From an uncultured Bacteroidales bacterium (GTDB taxonomy: Bacteria; Bacteroidota; Bacteroidia; Bacteroidales; UBA932): a stretch of 33,188 nt of DNA. This document shows positions 15,607 through 23,264 of the stretch, piece after piece. Every line of letters starts with the position of its first letter. Positions within the stretch are counted from its first letter, which is position 1. The translations under genes and the position numbers were made by a program. The stretch covers positions 1-33,188 of the forward strand of contig CAMBMK010000014.1 in NCBI GenBank assembly GCA_945868745.1, given 5' to 3'. The notes below the pieces were generated by a model. The model did not search any database and was not told where the DNA came from. It saw only the letters and a program-made list of their open reading frames with translations.

Positions 15607-18189
15607 TTAGAACTCCTGGCCTATGACAAAGTGGAACTGGCTTCCTCCGTTGGTCGGGTCGTCGAAACCGTAGCCCCAGTCTATACCGAGCATACCGATC
15701 ATGCTCAGGAATATCCTGACGCCCACACCGGCAGACCTCTTGACCTGGAAAGGATTGAAGTCCCTGATGTCAGCCCAGCAGTTGCCGGCCTCGAGAAATC
15801 CGAGCACGAAGATGGTTGACGTCGGCTGGAGGATGACAGGGTAGCGGAGCTCGACCGTGAACTTGTCATAGACGTTGCCCGCATAGGCCAGGCCGTTGCT
15901 GTTGTACTTGGAGTAGATTGTAGGGGTGAGGGAGTAGTTCTCGTATCCGCGCAGGGCAATCACCTCGGTTCCGTAGGTATTGTAGCCGGTCATTCCGTCA
16001 CCTCCTACCCAGAAGTTCTCAAACGGTGAATATCCCCAGTTGCGGTTGTAGTATCCGAGGTATCCGAACTGCACGCGGGTCCTCAGCACGAGGTCTCCGA
16101 TGATTTTCTGATAGAAGTTGGCCTTGAAGCTCCACTTGTGGTATTCGATCCACTTGTACCTCTGGTTGGCCGTGAAATTGTCGTAGTTGACATCCTTGTA
16201 GCTGTCGTAGGTCACCCTGTTGCCCTCGGCGTCATAGCCCTTCTTGCGGAAGAGCGAGTAAGGAGGGGTGAGCTGCACGGAGAAGGAGATGTCCTCTCCG
16301 GTACGCGGATAGATCTGCTGGTCGGTGGAGTTCCTCGACAGTCCGAAGGTGTAGCTCAGGTTGTGGGCTATGCCGTCGTCGAAGATGAAATAGTTGGAAT
16401 ACCAGTTGTTGAGCTTGTATGTCTGCCAGCTGAGCTGGTTGTACATCACGAAATAGTTGTCAGGCCATTTGAGGCGGTTGCCGAGTCCTGCGGAGAATCC
16501 ATATACCTCCATCTGGCGGTCGTGGCTGAGGATGTTCCAGGCAAGGTAGGAGTTGGTCTGGCGGGAATAATATGCCGATAGGCTCAGCGAAGTAGGCTTC
16601 TTTCCGAAGAGCCACGGCTCCGAGAAGCTCGCCGACAGTGCGGTGTAGTAGGTGCCGCTGGTCTGGAAACGGAATGCAAGGTTCTGCGCGTCTCCAAGCG
16701 GCACGGGCCTCCACGCGTCCTTTTCGAAGAAACGCTTGGTGGAGAAGTTGTTGAAGCTGACTCCGGCTGTGGCCACGAAGGTCCTGCCGCCCCATCCTCC
16801 GGAGAGCTCAAGCTGCGACGAAGGGCGCTCCGTCACGTTATAGACGATATCGACCGTGTTGTCGTTGGAATTGGGGATGATGGAATATCCTCCCTGGCTC
16901 ATGATGGCCTCAGGGTCGAACTGGCCGAGGGATGCAAGCTCGCGGACTGACCTCTCGAAATCGGTCTGGCTGAACAGGTAGCCCGGACGGGTAAACAGCT
17001 GGCGGCGCGCCACCTTCTCGTTGGTGAGGTTGTTGCCGTTGATCACTATGTTGTTGAGGGTGGCCTGCTTGCCTTCCACAACCCTCATTTCCACATCCAC
17101 CGAGTCCCCCTGGATATTGATTTCCACGGGCTGCACGCTGAAGAAGAGGTAGCCGCCGTCACGGTAGGCCTTTGTCACGTCGAGCTCGTTCTGCTTGCCG
17201 CCTCCGAACAGGCGCTTCTGCATCGTCACGAGGTCATAGACGTCTCCCTTCTTGATCTGGAGGATGCTGTTGAGCTGGTCGGCGTCATAGACGGAGTTGC
17301 CGGTCCAGGTGATGTTCCTGAAATAGTATTTCCTGCCCTGGTCCACGTTGAGGTCGATGGCGAGCCTGCCCGGTTCCACATAATAAATGGAATCGCTCAC
17401 GAGCCTTGCATCGCGGTAGCCGGCCTCATTGTAGGCGGTGATGAGCTCCTTCTTGTCGTTTTCGTATTCCTTTTCGTTGAATTTCTTGGTATGGAAGAAG
17501 TTGTACCATTTCTTGGCCTTGGTCTTCTTCATCGACTTGGCGAGCCTGTACTCGGAGACGTCTTCGTTGCGCCCGTTGAAATTGATGTCGCGCACCTTCA
17601 CCTTCTCTCCCTTGTCAACCGCGAAATTTACCCTGATGGCGTTGCGCACTATGGTGTCTTTGGTCACCTGGGTCTTCACGTCCACATTGAGGTAGCCCTT
17701 CTCCTTGTAGTAGCGTTTGATGATGTCAACGGAGCTTTTTTCCACATATTCGGAAAACTCGGTGCCCCTGCGGCGGTTCACCCTCTCCTGGAGGTCCTTC
17801 CTCTCTCCGCTCTTGACGCCGGTATATGTCCACATCGACACCCTCGGGCGCTCCTGGATGTCAATCCTGAACCAGATGGAATCCCTTTTTGCCGACAGCG
17901 AGTCCACGGAAATCGACACGTTCTGAAAATACCTCTGCTGCCACAGCCGGTTGACGATTGCCGACACCTGTTCGCCGGGAACCGTCACCTCCATGCCTTT
18001 CTGAAGACCTGCGAGATTGATTATCTGCTGATCACCGAGATAAGTGTTGCCGTTAACCTTGACGCCGCCTACGTAATACTTGCGCGGGTTGTTGTAATCC
18101 ACCTCAATGGAACTGCCTGCGGTCTGGGCCGCTGCCGAAACGCACGCGGCCAGCGCCACTATGGAACATAATATCCGGTTCAATCTCAT
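15607..18189 (-). CDS. bamA: Outer-membrane assembly factor BamA
   Basis: BamA is the Omp85 core of the BAM complex. The 860-residue protein has a signal peptide (1-21, AAA before Q), then POTRA domains (about 35-450, for example VKVNGNTYLGDQQIINLAGL, VRDINFNGRNEDVSEYRLAKSM, NITWTGNSVYDADQLNSILQI, NIVINGNNLTNEKVARRQLF), then a beta-barrel (about 455-860). The Omp85 motif VRGF reads LRGYE here, and the chain ends in Phe as many outer-membrane barrels do. It lies between uppS (41-base gap) and ompH, the usual Bacteroidota order, and has its own promoter. Confidence 0.95.
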   Translation of the reverse strand: MRLNRILCSIVALAACVSAAAQTAGSSIEVDYNNPRKYYVGGVKVNGNTYLGDQQIINLAGLQKGMEVTVPGEQVSAIVNRLWQQRYFQNVSISVDSLSAKRDSIWFRIDIQERPRVSMWTYTGVKSGERKDLQERVNRRRGTEFSEYVEKSSVDIIKRYYKEKGYLNVDVKTQVTKDTIVRNAIRVNFAVDKGEKVKVRDINFNGRNEDVSEYRLAKSMKKTKAKKWYNFFHTKKFNEKEYENDKKELITAYNEAGYRDARLVSDSIYYVEPGRLAIDLNVDQGRKYYFRNITWTGNSVYDADQLNSILQIKKGDVYDLVTMQKRLFGGGKQNELDVTKAYRDGGYLFFSVQPVEINIQGDSVDVEMRVVEGKQATLNNIVINGNNLTNEKVARRQLFTRPGYLFSQTDFERSVRELASLGQFDPEAIMSQGGYSIIPNSNDNTVDIVYNVTERPSSQLELSGGWGGRTFVATAGVSFNNFSTKRFFEKDAWRPVPLGDAQNLAFRFQTSGTYYTALSASFSEPWLFGKKPTSLSLSAYYSRQTNSYLAWNILSHDRQMEVYGFSAGLGNRLKWPDNYFVMYNQLSWQTYKLNNWYSNYFIFDDGIAHNLSYTFGLSRNSTDQQIYPRTGEDISFSVQLTPPYSLFRKKGYDAEGNRVTYDSYKDVNYDNFTANQRYKWIEYHKWSFKANFYQKIIGDLVLRTRVQFGYLGYYNRNWGYSPFENFWVGGDGMTGYNTYGTEVIALRGYENYSLTPTIYSKYNSNGLAYAGNVYDKFTVELRYPVILQPTSTIFVLGFLEAGNCWADIRDFNPFQVKRSAGVGVRIFLSMIGMLGIDWGYGFDDPTNGGSQFHFVIGQEF

Positions 18190-18208
18190 TTTTTATCCTG
18201 ATAAAATG

Positions 18209-18216
18209 CAAATATA
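18209..18216 (-). promoter_or_regulatory. -7 promoter box of bamA
   Basis: TATATTTG on the minus strand lies in the 41-base gap after uppS, with predicted transcription start about 15 bases before the bamA ATG. It would let bamA-ompH be expressed apart from nadK-uppS. Confidence 0.6.
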
Positions 18217-18230
18217 CTAAATTATTGATT

Positions 18231-18953
18231 TCATTGATTGTCGCCTGCCTCTTTCTTTGACAGTCCGCCGAACCTCCTGTCCCTTCGGGAATAGGCTTCT
18301 ACTGCATCGTGGAGCTCCTTCCCGCCGAAATCGGGCCAGAGTATGTCGGTAAAATACAGTTCGGAATATGCCCCCTGCCAGAGAAGATAGTTGCTGAGCC
18401 TCTGCTCGCCGGATGTGCGGATGATGAGGTCCGGGTCCGGAATGCCCGCTGTGACAAGATACCTGCCGAAATCCTCCCGGGTCACTCCGCTGACGTCGGT
18501 GCCGTGTTCCATTGCCATTTTCTTTGCGGCCTGCAGGATGTCCCACTGCCCGCTGTAGCTGAGGAAAACGATGAGGGTGAGGCGGTCGTTGCCGGCAGTC
18601 TGCTCCTCAAGAGCACGGATTGCATCCTGAAGTGTGGAGGGGATGCGCTCCATGTTGCCGAGAACCCTGAACCTGACGCCGTTTTTCATAAGTGTCTCCA
18701 CTTCGCGGCTGATTGCGTCCATCATGAGATTCATGAGGAACCCGACCTCTTCGGCCGGACGGCTCCAGTTTTCCTCCGAGAACGCATAGACGGAAAGGTA
18801 TTTCACGCCTTCTTCCACGCAGGCCTGCGTCACCTTGCGGACCGATTCGACGCCGTGGATGTGGCCGTAGCCCCTTTCGTGGCCTTTTTCCTTGGCCCAC
18901 CGGCCGTTTCCGTCCATAATTATGGATATATGGGCAGGGATTCTTTTCTCCAT
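18231..18953 (-). CDS. uppS: Undecaprenyl diphosphate synthase
   Basis: UppS joins isopentenyl units to farnesyl diphosphate to make the C55 carrier lipid for peptidoglycan and surface polysaccharide. The 240-residue cis-prenyltransferase has the catalytic Asp14 in IIMDGNGRWA, then GHxxG-like GYGHIHGVESV, SVYAFSEENWSRP, and the isopentenyl-diphosphate-binding region LIIRTSGEQRLSNYLLWQGAYSELYF. Length is normal. It starts 10 bases after nadK, so they form one transcript. Confidence 0.95.
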   Translation of the reverse strand: MEKRIPAHISIIMDGNGRWAKEKGHERGYGHIHGVESVRKVTQACVEEGVKYLSVYAFSEENWSRPAEEVGFLMNLMMDAISREVETLMKNGVRFRVLGNMERIPSTLQDAIRALEEQTAGNDRLTLIVFLSYSGQWDILQAAKKMAMEHGTDVSGVTREDFGRYLVTAGIPDPDLIIRTSGEQRLSNYLLWQGAYSELYFTDILWPDFGGKELHDAVEAYSRRDRRFGGLSKKEAGDNQ

Positions 18954-18963
18954 TGAGCTTGTC

Positions 18964-19791
18964 CTATGAATTGTTGTTCCTTATGTCTTCGCCCCAGAAC
19001 AGTTTGCTTGTCAATGCATTGACAAATTCTGATTTGGCGAGCCTCATCCTTTTTAGCGAAAACTGTGCCACCGAAACTTCGATTGTCCATGACGGGTCGA
19101 TGTCCACCACTTTGTTGTCCATTGTGAGGGTGACTTTGTCGTCCCTGCTGCATACGGATATGGAAATCTTTGATGTGTTGGGGACAACGAGCGGCCTGAC
19201 ATTGAGGTTGTGAGGGGCGACAGGGGTGATTATCAATACTTTGGAGTTTGGTGCGCATATCGGGCCGCCGACGGAGAGGGAGTAGGCCGTGGAGCCGGAG
19301 CTTGTGGCCACTATCAGTCCGTCCGCCCAATAGGTAGGGAGGGCTGCGTCATCGATGGACACGTTGATGCCGAGCACTGCAGCCCCGCTGCGGTGGATGC
19401 AGACGTCGTTGACGGCGTAGGGGAGAAGTCCGATTGCGCGGCGTGCGTTCGGCCCCTTGACCGTGGCGTTGAGCATGTCGCGGTATTCGATTGAGAATGC
19501 GCCTTCCATAAGTGCCGGAAGCACGTCCTCCGGGCAGTTTTCCGAGAGGAATCCGAGCCTTCCGAGGTTCACTCCGAGAATAGGGATGCCCACGTCGGAT
19601 ACAAGCTGTGCCGCTGTCAGGAAGGTGCCGTCACCCCCGACGCTCAGCACACAGTCAGTCCCCGGCCTTATGTCGGCCTTCGAATCGATGTCGTAAACTT
19701 CGTATGAAGCCTCTCCAAGCTGTTTTTCAAGCTCTTTGTACCGCTGGTCGGCCTTGAGCTCCTTATTTATGAATATTACACCTATTTTCAT
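18964..19791 (-). CDS. nadK: NAD kinase
   Basis: The 275-residue enzyme phosphorylates NAD to NADP with ATP (or polyphosphate) in the cytoplasm. GGDGT lies at residues 52-56, and NDVCIHR and DGLIVATSSGSTAYSLSVGGPI give the NAD-binding motifs, with PVAPHNLNVRPLVVP after them. I chose the ATG at 19791 (MKIGVIFINKE); the in-frame extension to 19854 crosses the predicted promoter and is not family-like. Divergent from pdxJ; the nadK/pdxJ pairing is common in Bacteroidales. Confidence 0.95.
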   Translation of the reverse strand: MKIGVIFINKELKADQRYKELEKQLGEASYEVYDIDSKADIRPGTDCVLSVGGDGTFLTAAQLVSDVGIPILGVNLGRLGFLSENCPEDVLPALMEGAFSIEYRDMLNATVKGPNARRAIGLLPYAVNDVCIHRSGAAVLGINVSIDDAALPTYWADGLIVATSSGSTAYSLSVGGPICAPNSKVLIITPVAPHNLNVRPLVVPNTSKISISVCSRDDKVTLTMDNKVVDIDPSWTIEVSVAQFSLKRMRLAKSEFVNALTSKLFWGEDIRNNNS

Positions 19792-19824
19792 TGCAGGAAT
19801 GGGTCTGTTGATGGAATCAGCCGT

Positions 19825-19832
19825 CAAAATTA
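19825..19832 (-). promoter_or_regulatory. -7 promoter box of nadK-uppS
   Basis: TAATTTTG on the minus strand; predicted transcription start about 28 bases before the ATG at 19791. Confidence 0.55.
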
Positions 19833-19866
19833 ACACAATATTTGCTAAATACACATAAATTATAAC

Positions 19867-19874
19867 TATTTTTG
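19867..19874 (+). promoter_or_regulatory. -7 promoter box of pdxJ
   Basis: TATTTTTG, predicted start about 16 bases before the ATG at 19896. A TTTG at 19841-19844 stands 22 bases upstream, slightly far for a -33 element. The divergent nadK start is only about 60 bases away. Confidence 0.6.
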
Positions 19875-19895
19875 CTCAATCTAATAAAAATCGAT

Positions 19896-20615
19896 ATGAC
19901 CAGACTTAGCGTCAACATCAACAAAATCGCCACAATACGCAATGCACGCGGCGGAAATGTCCCGGATGTCGAGAAGGCAGCCGTGGACTGCGAACGGTTC
20001 GGTGCCGAGGGCATCACAGTCCATCCGAGACCCGACGAAAGGCACATCAGGTATTCTGATGTAAGGGCCCTGCGTCCCCTTGTAAAGACAGAATTCAACA
20101 TAGAGGGCAATCCGATTCCGAAATTCATCGACATCGTCTGCGAGGTGGTGCCTGCGCAGGTGACCCTTGTCCCGGACGGCCCGGATGCCATCACATCCAA
20201 TGCCGGGTGGAATACCGTTGCCAACAGGGGATTTCTGACTGAGGTTTGCAAAGAGTTTAAGTCCAAGGGGATACGTACATCCATTTTCATTGATCCGGAT
20301 CCTCGGATGGCCGAGGGCGCGGCGCAGTGCGGGGCCGACAGGGTGGAGCTCTACACTGCCGGATATGCCGAAATGTACCCTTTCGGGCCGGAGCGTGCCA
20401 TTAAGGACTATGCAGAAGCCGCCCGTGCCGTCAGGGAACTCGGGCTCGGCCTCAATGCGGGCCATGACCTCAGCCTTGAGAACCTTGAATATTTCATCCG
20501 CACAATCCCCTGGACTGACGAGGTTTCCATCGGCCACGCGCTCATAAGCGATGCCCTTTATATGGGCCTTGAGAAAACTATAGCCGCATATCTTGAAAAG
20601 ATAAAGATTTTTTAA
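19896..20615 (+). CDS. pdxJ: Pyridoxine 5'-phosphate synthase
   Basis: PdxJ condenses 3-amino-2-oxopropyl phosphate and 1-deoxyxylulose 5-phosphate to pyridoxine phosphate, the last ring-forming step of DXP-dependent vitamin B6 synthesis. The 239-residue TIM-barrel protein shows LSVNINKIATIRNARGG, GAEGITVHPRPDERHIR, TSIFIDPDP, LGLNAGHDLSLEN and VSIGHALISDALYMGLE, all family motifs. The histidine of the VELHTG motif in many homologues is Tyr here (VELYTAGYAE), a variant I have seen in Bacteroidota-type sequences but cannot verify. The ATG at 19896 gives the family N-terminus. Confidence 0.93.
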   Translation: MTRLSVNINKIATIRNARGGNVPDVEKAAVDCERFGAEGITVHPRPDERHIRYSDVRALRPLVKTEFNIEGNPIPKFIDIVCEVVPAQVTLVPDGPDAITSNAGWNTVANRGFLTEVCKEFKSKGIRTSIFIDPDPRMAEGAAQCGADRVELYTAGYAEMYPFGPERAIKDYAEAARAVRELGLGLNAGHDLSLENLEYFIRTIPWTDEVSIGHALISDALYMGLEKTIAAYLEKIKIF

Positions 20616-20623
20616 TACTTTTG
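20593..20623 (+). promoter_or_regulatory. Promoter of the second OmpH-like gene
   Basis: TTG at 20593-20595, a 20-base spacer and TACTTTTG at 20616-20623, directly after the pdxJ stop codon. Its -33 part lies within the pdxJ coding sequence. Confidence 0.6.
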
Positions 20624-20675
20624 CATTTCGTGCAAAAATGCACACCGGCAATAAAACAAAACAAAGAATCATAAA

Positions 20676-21305
20676 ATGAAAAACACACCACTCATTCTCA
20701 GCATCGTAGCTCTTGTTGCTGTCGCTGCACTCGGAATCATCCAGCTTACATCAGGCAAGAAAACCGTCACTGATACTCCGGCAGAGGGAGTAGAGGCAAC
20801 AGCCCAGAAGGGAGCAGTAGTCTATTTCAACCTTGACCGTGTCCTCAACGAGTACGATATGGCAAATGAGCTCCGCTCCGCCGTTGAATCCAAGATCAAC
20901 AGCATCAATCAGGAGGTCAACCGCCGCGGCAACAAGCTCCAGAGCGAGGTGAACGATTTCCAGGAGAAGATCAACAAGGGCCTGATTACCCGTTCTGTCG
21001 CCGAGGTCCAGAGCGAGCAGCTCGGCAAGAAGCAGCAGGAGTTCCAGAACTATGCGGCCCAGAAGCAGCAGGAAATTGCCGAGGAGCAGACCGTGATGAT
21101 GAACCAGCTCGGTGATGCCATCAAGAAATACATCGACAAGTACAATGCCGAGAAGCAGTACGCCATGATCATCGCCACCCAGGGCGACATCCTTCCTGCC
21201 CCGGTTGTGACTGCAGATGCGTCTCTCGATGTGACTGACGAGATTCTTGCCGGTCTCAACAATGAATATGTAAAGAACAAGGCTTCCAGGTCTTCAGAGA
21301 AATAA
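20676..21305 (+). CDS. OmpH/Skp-like protein with N-terminal membrane anchor
   Basis: The 209-residue protein has an N-terminal hydrophobic segment (about residues 5-26) without a clear signal-peptidase site, followed by a Thr/Glu linker. It is therefore probably tethered to the inner membrane facing the periplasm. Residues about 48-175 form an OmpH-like core: VVYFNLDRVLNEYDMANEL, a long Gln/Glu/Lys coiled coil, and KQYAMIIATQGDILPA as the closing strand. This differs from the secreted OmpH at 14966-15532. The LysM fusion gene follows after 9 bases, suggesting a shared envelope task. A lipoprotein alternative is excluded because there is no cysteine. Confidence 0.8.
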   Translation: MKNTPLILSIVALVAVAALGIIQLTSGKKTVTDTPAEGVEATAQKGAVVYFNLDRVLNEYDMANELRSAVESKINSINQEVNRRGNKLQSEVNDFQEKINKGLITRSVAEVQSEQLGKKQQEFQNYAAQKQQEIAEEQTVMMNQLGDAIKKYIDKYNAEKQYAMIIATQGDILPAPVVTADASLDVTDEILAGLNNEYVKNKASRSSEK

Positions 21306-21314
21306 TCCCCATTG

Positions 21315-23084
21315 ATGAAAGTCCCGTCTGTCATCCTGCTGGTATTGTCCTGCCTGGCGTTTTCACCTGCCCTGCAGGCTCAGGAATATACCCAGCCGCC
21401 GGTAAAGGTCTCAAAGGAAAAGGTCCGTTCCGGCGGGAAAGTCTATTATTCCCATATTGTACAGGAGAAGCAGACGCTTTATTCCATTGCCAGGGCATAC
21501 GGCGTGACCGTCGATGAGATCTGTCAGGCCAATCCGGACTACCGTCTCAAGGAAGAAGGGCTCAAGAAGAGCCAGATACTGCTGATTCCTGTTTCGTCGT
21601 CGGCTCCTGTACAGGATGCTCCCGTCCGGGCAGAGGCCGAAACTGGTAATGCCGGTTCCGATGTGGACGGGCAGGCCGGTGCGGTGTCGTCCACGGACGG
21701 TACTGAGGCGGCGGAGGCGTCCCCGACGGTGGGGGAGGCTGACTCCCCGCAGGACGGGAAGGACTATTTCATCCATACCGTACGCTGGTATGAGGACCTG
21801 GGCGACATCGCCAGAAAATATGGGGTCAGCACAGAAAGCATCCGCTCGCTCAACAACCTCAAGGGCAACAAGATAAAGAACAGGCAGAAATTGAAGATCC
21901 CCCGTGTGCAGGCTGCTGCGGAGAGCTCTTCCGATGCTTCTTCCGATATTGCTGCGGAGACTTCCGGAACGGAAGGCGGTGGGGAGGATGACTCCCGTGA
22001 CAGTGTCCTTGACAATCTCAAGAACATTTTCACCCCGGTAAAGACCAAGAATCCCGTGGAGGTGTCCCTTCTGCTTCCTCTCACAAGCGGAGGCCGGCCG
22101 AGCCATAAGGGAATGGACTTTTACAGCGGCTTTCTTATGGCCGTCAGGGATCTCGGGGAGGAAGGCATCGGTACCCGTCTCAATGTCCATGACACCGGAG
22201 CCGGGATGTATCCGTCCCAGGACGAGGTGCGCGCAAGCGATATGGTTGTGGGTCCCGTGAACGCTTCCGACATAAGGAAGGTGCTCGAAACATATGCGGG
22301 AAGTACTCCTGTGATTTCGCCGCTCGACCCGAAGGCCGGCGTCCTTGCCGCGCAGTATGACAATTTCATCCAGGCGCCAGCATCCGCCGACGTGCAGTAC
22401 GAGGACCTCGTGAAATGGATCCGTAGCGACCTCGGTCACGGAGACAGGGTGATGGTGATTTCGGAAAAGGACGGGAAAAGCGCCGGCATTGTCAATACGG
22501 TCAATGAACTTCTTGCGGAAAACGGTGTCCCGTATTCTTCAATTTCCTACAATATCCTCGAGGGGCGCGACATTGTCAATACTATGGAGGCGTCGCTCGG
22601 TGAAGGGACTGTGAGGGCGGTCATCGCTTCCGACAATGAGGCCTTTGTCAATGACGTGGTCCGCAATCTCGGCCTGCTGGTCTACAAAAAGCACGACGTG
22701 GTGCTGTACAGTGCGGCCAGGATACGCTCATTCAATACCATAGAGATTGAGACCCTCCATGTGCTGAATACCCATGTGTCGATGTCCTATTACATTGACT
22801 ATTCTTCGCCCCGGACGCAGAAATTCATCTCCGGGTACAGGGCCCTGTTCGGTGCGGAGCCTACCCAGTTCTCGTTCCAGGGCTATGACATTGCCTATTT
22901 CTTCATCAGGAACTGCCACGACGGCGGAACGGAGTGGCTCAGGCATCTTTCTTCTGCCGACGGCGTGAGCCTGATGCAGGCGGATTTCCTTTTTGCCGAG
23001 GAGTATGACGGAAAGGGTTTTGTCAACCAGGGTATCCGCAGGGCCGTTTACAGGCCTGACTACAGCATCGGATTTGTCAGGTAA
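21315..23084 (+). CDS. LysM and periplasmic-binding-protein-like fusion protein
   Basis: The 589-residue exported protein has a signal peptide (about 1-22, LQA before QEY). Two LysM domains follow (about 45-95, HIVQEKQTLYSIARAYGVTVDEIC; and about 150-197, VRWYEDLGDIARKYGVSTESI), which bind peptidoglycan glycan strands. An acidic linker joins them to a C-terminal type-1 periplasmic-binding-protein fold (about 245-589, starting VEVSLLLPLTSGG). That fold in LpoA activates a penicillin-binding protein, so a role in cell-wall control is possible but unproven. This architecture recurs in Bacteroidota. The ATG at 21315 is used; the adjacent TTG at 21312 would add one residue. Confidence 0.85.
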   Translation: MKVPSVILLVLSCLAFSPALQAQEYTQPPVKVSKEKVRSGGKVYYSHIVQEKQTLYSIARAYGVTVDEICQANPDYRLKEEGLKKSQILLIPVSSSAPVQDAPVRAEAETGNAGSDVDGQAGAVSSTDGTEAAEASPTVGEADSPQDGKDYFIHTVRWYEDLGDIARKYGVSTESIRSLNNLKGNKIKNRQKLKIPRVQAAAESSSDASSDIAAETSGTEGGGEDDSRDSVLDNLKNIFTPVKTKNPVEVSLLLPLTSGGRPSHKGMDFYSGFLMAVRDLGEEGIGTRLNVHDTGAGMYPSQDEVRASDMVVGPVNASDIRKVLETYAGSTPVISPLDPKAGVLAAQYDNFIQAPASADVQYEDLVKWIRSDLGHGDRVMVISEKDGKSAGIVNTVNELLAENGVPYSSISYNILEGRDIVNTMEASLGEGTVRAVIASDNEAFVNDVVRNLGLLVYKKHDVVLYSAARIRSFNTIEIETLHVLNTHVSMSYYIDYSSPRTQKFISGYRALFGAEPTQFSFQGYDIAYFFIRNCHDGGTEWLRHLSSADGVSLMQADFLFAEEYDGKGFVNQGIRRAVYRPDYSIGFVR

Positions 23085-23116
23085 CCGGTTTTCGGATAGA
23101 CATAATCATGATATTG

Positions 23117-23148
23117 CGCCGGAGTGATTTGTATCATTCCGGCGTTTT
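23117..23148 (+). terminator. Rho-independent terminator after the LysM gene
   Basis: Arms 23117-23128 and 23133-23144 form a 12-base stem with one mismatch around TTGT, followed by TTTT. The TTTG after the stem doubles as the -33 element of the next promoter. Confidence 0.85.
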
Positions 23149-23176
23149 GCAATGATGGTATTTTGTATTAAATTTG
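23146..23176 (+). promoter_or_regulatory. Consensus promoter of the dicarboxylate transporter operon
   Basis: TTTG at 23146-23149, exactly 19 bases, then TAAATTTG at 23169-23176. This is a full Bacteroidota promoter consensus. Predicted transcription start near 23181, leaving a leader of about 83 bases. Confidence 0.8.
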
Positions 23177-23188
23177 CGGAATATTCCG
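23177..23188. promoter_or_regulatory. Palindrome at the transcription start, candidate operator
   Basis: CGGAATATTCCG is a perfect 12-base palindrome that directly abuts the -7 box and covers the expected transcription start, where a bound repressor would block initiation. A 7-pair hairpin (23189-23209, loop CACTTTT) follows at once in the leader. Confidence 0.5.
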
Positions 23189-23264
23189 TATCCGGCACTT
23201 TTCCGGGTATGTTACGAATACACTGAAACTGTTTGATATTAATCAATTAACTTATTTTTTAGCA

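Noticed and set aside
21411..22439. Long minus-strand frame opposite the LysM fusion gene
   Set aside because: It mirrors codon bias of the real gene and shows no family motif.
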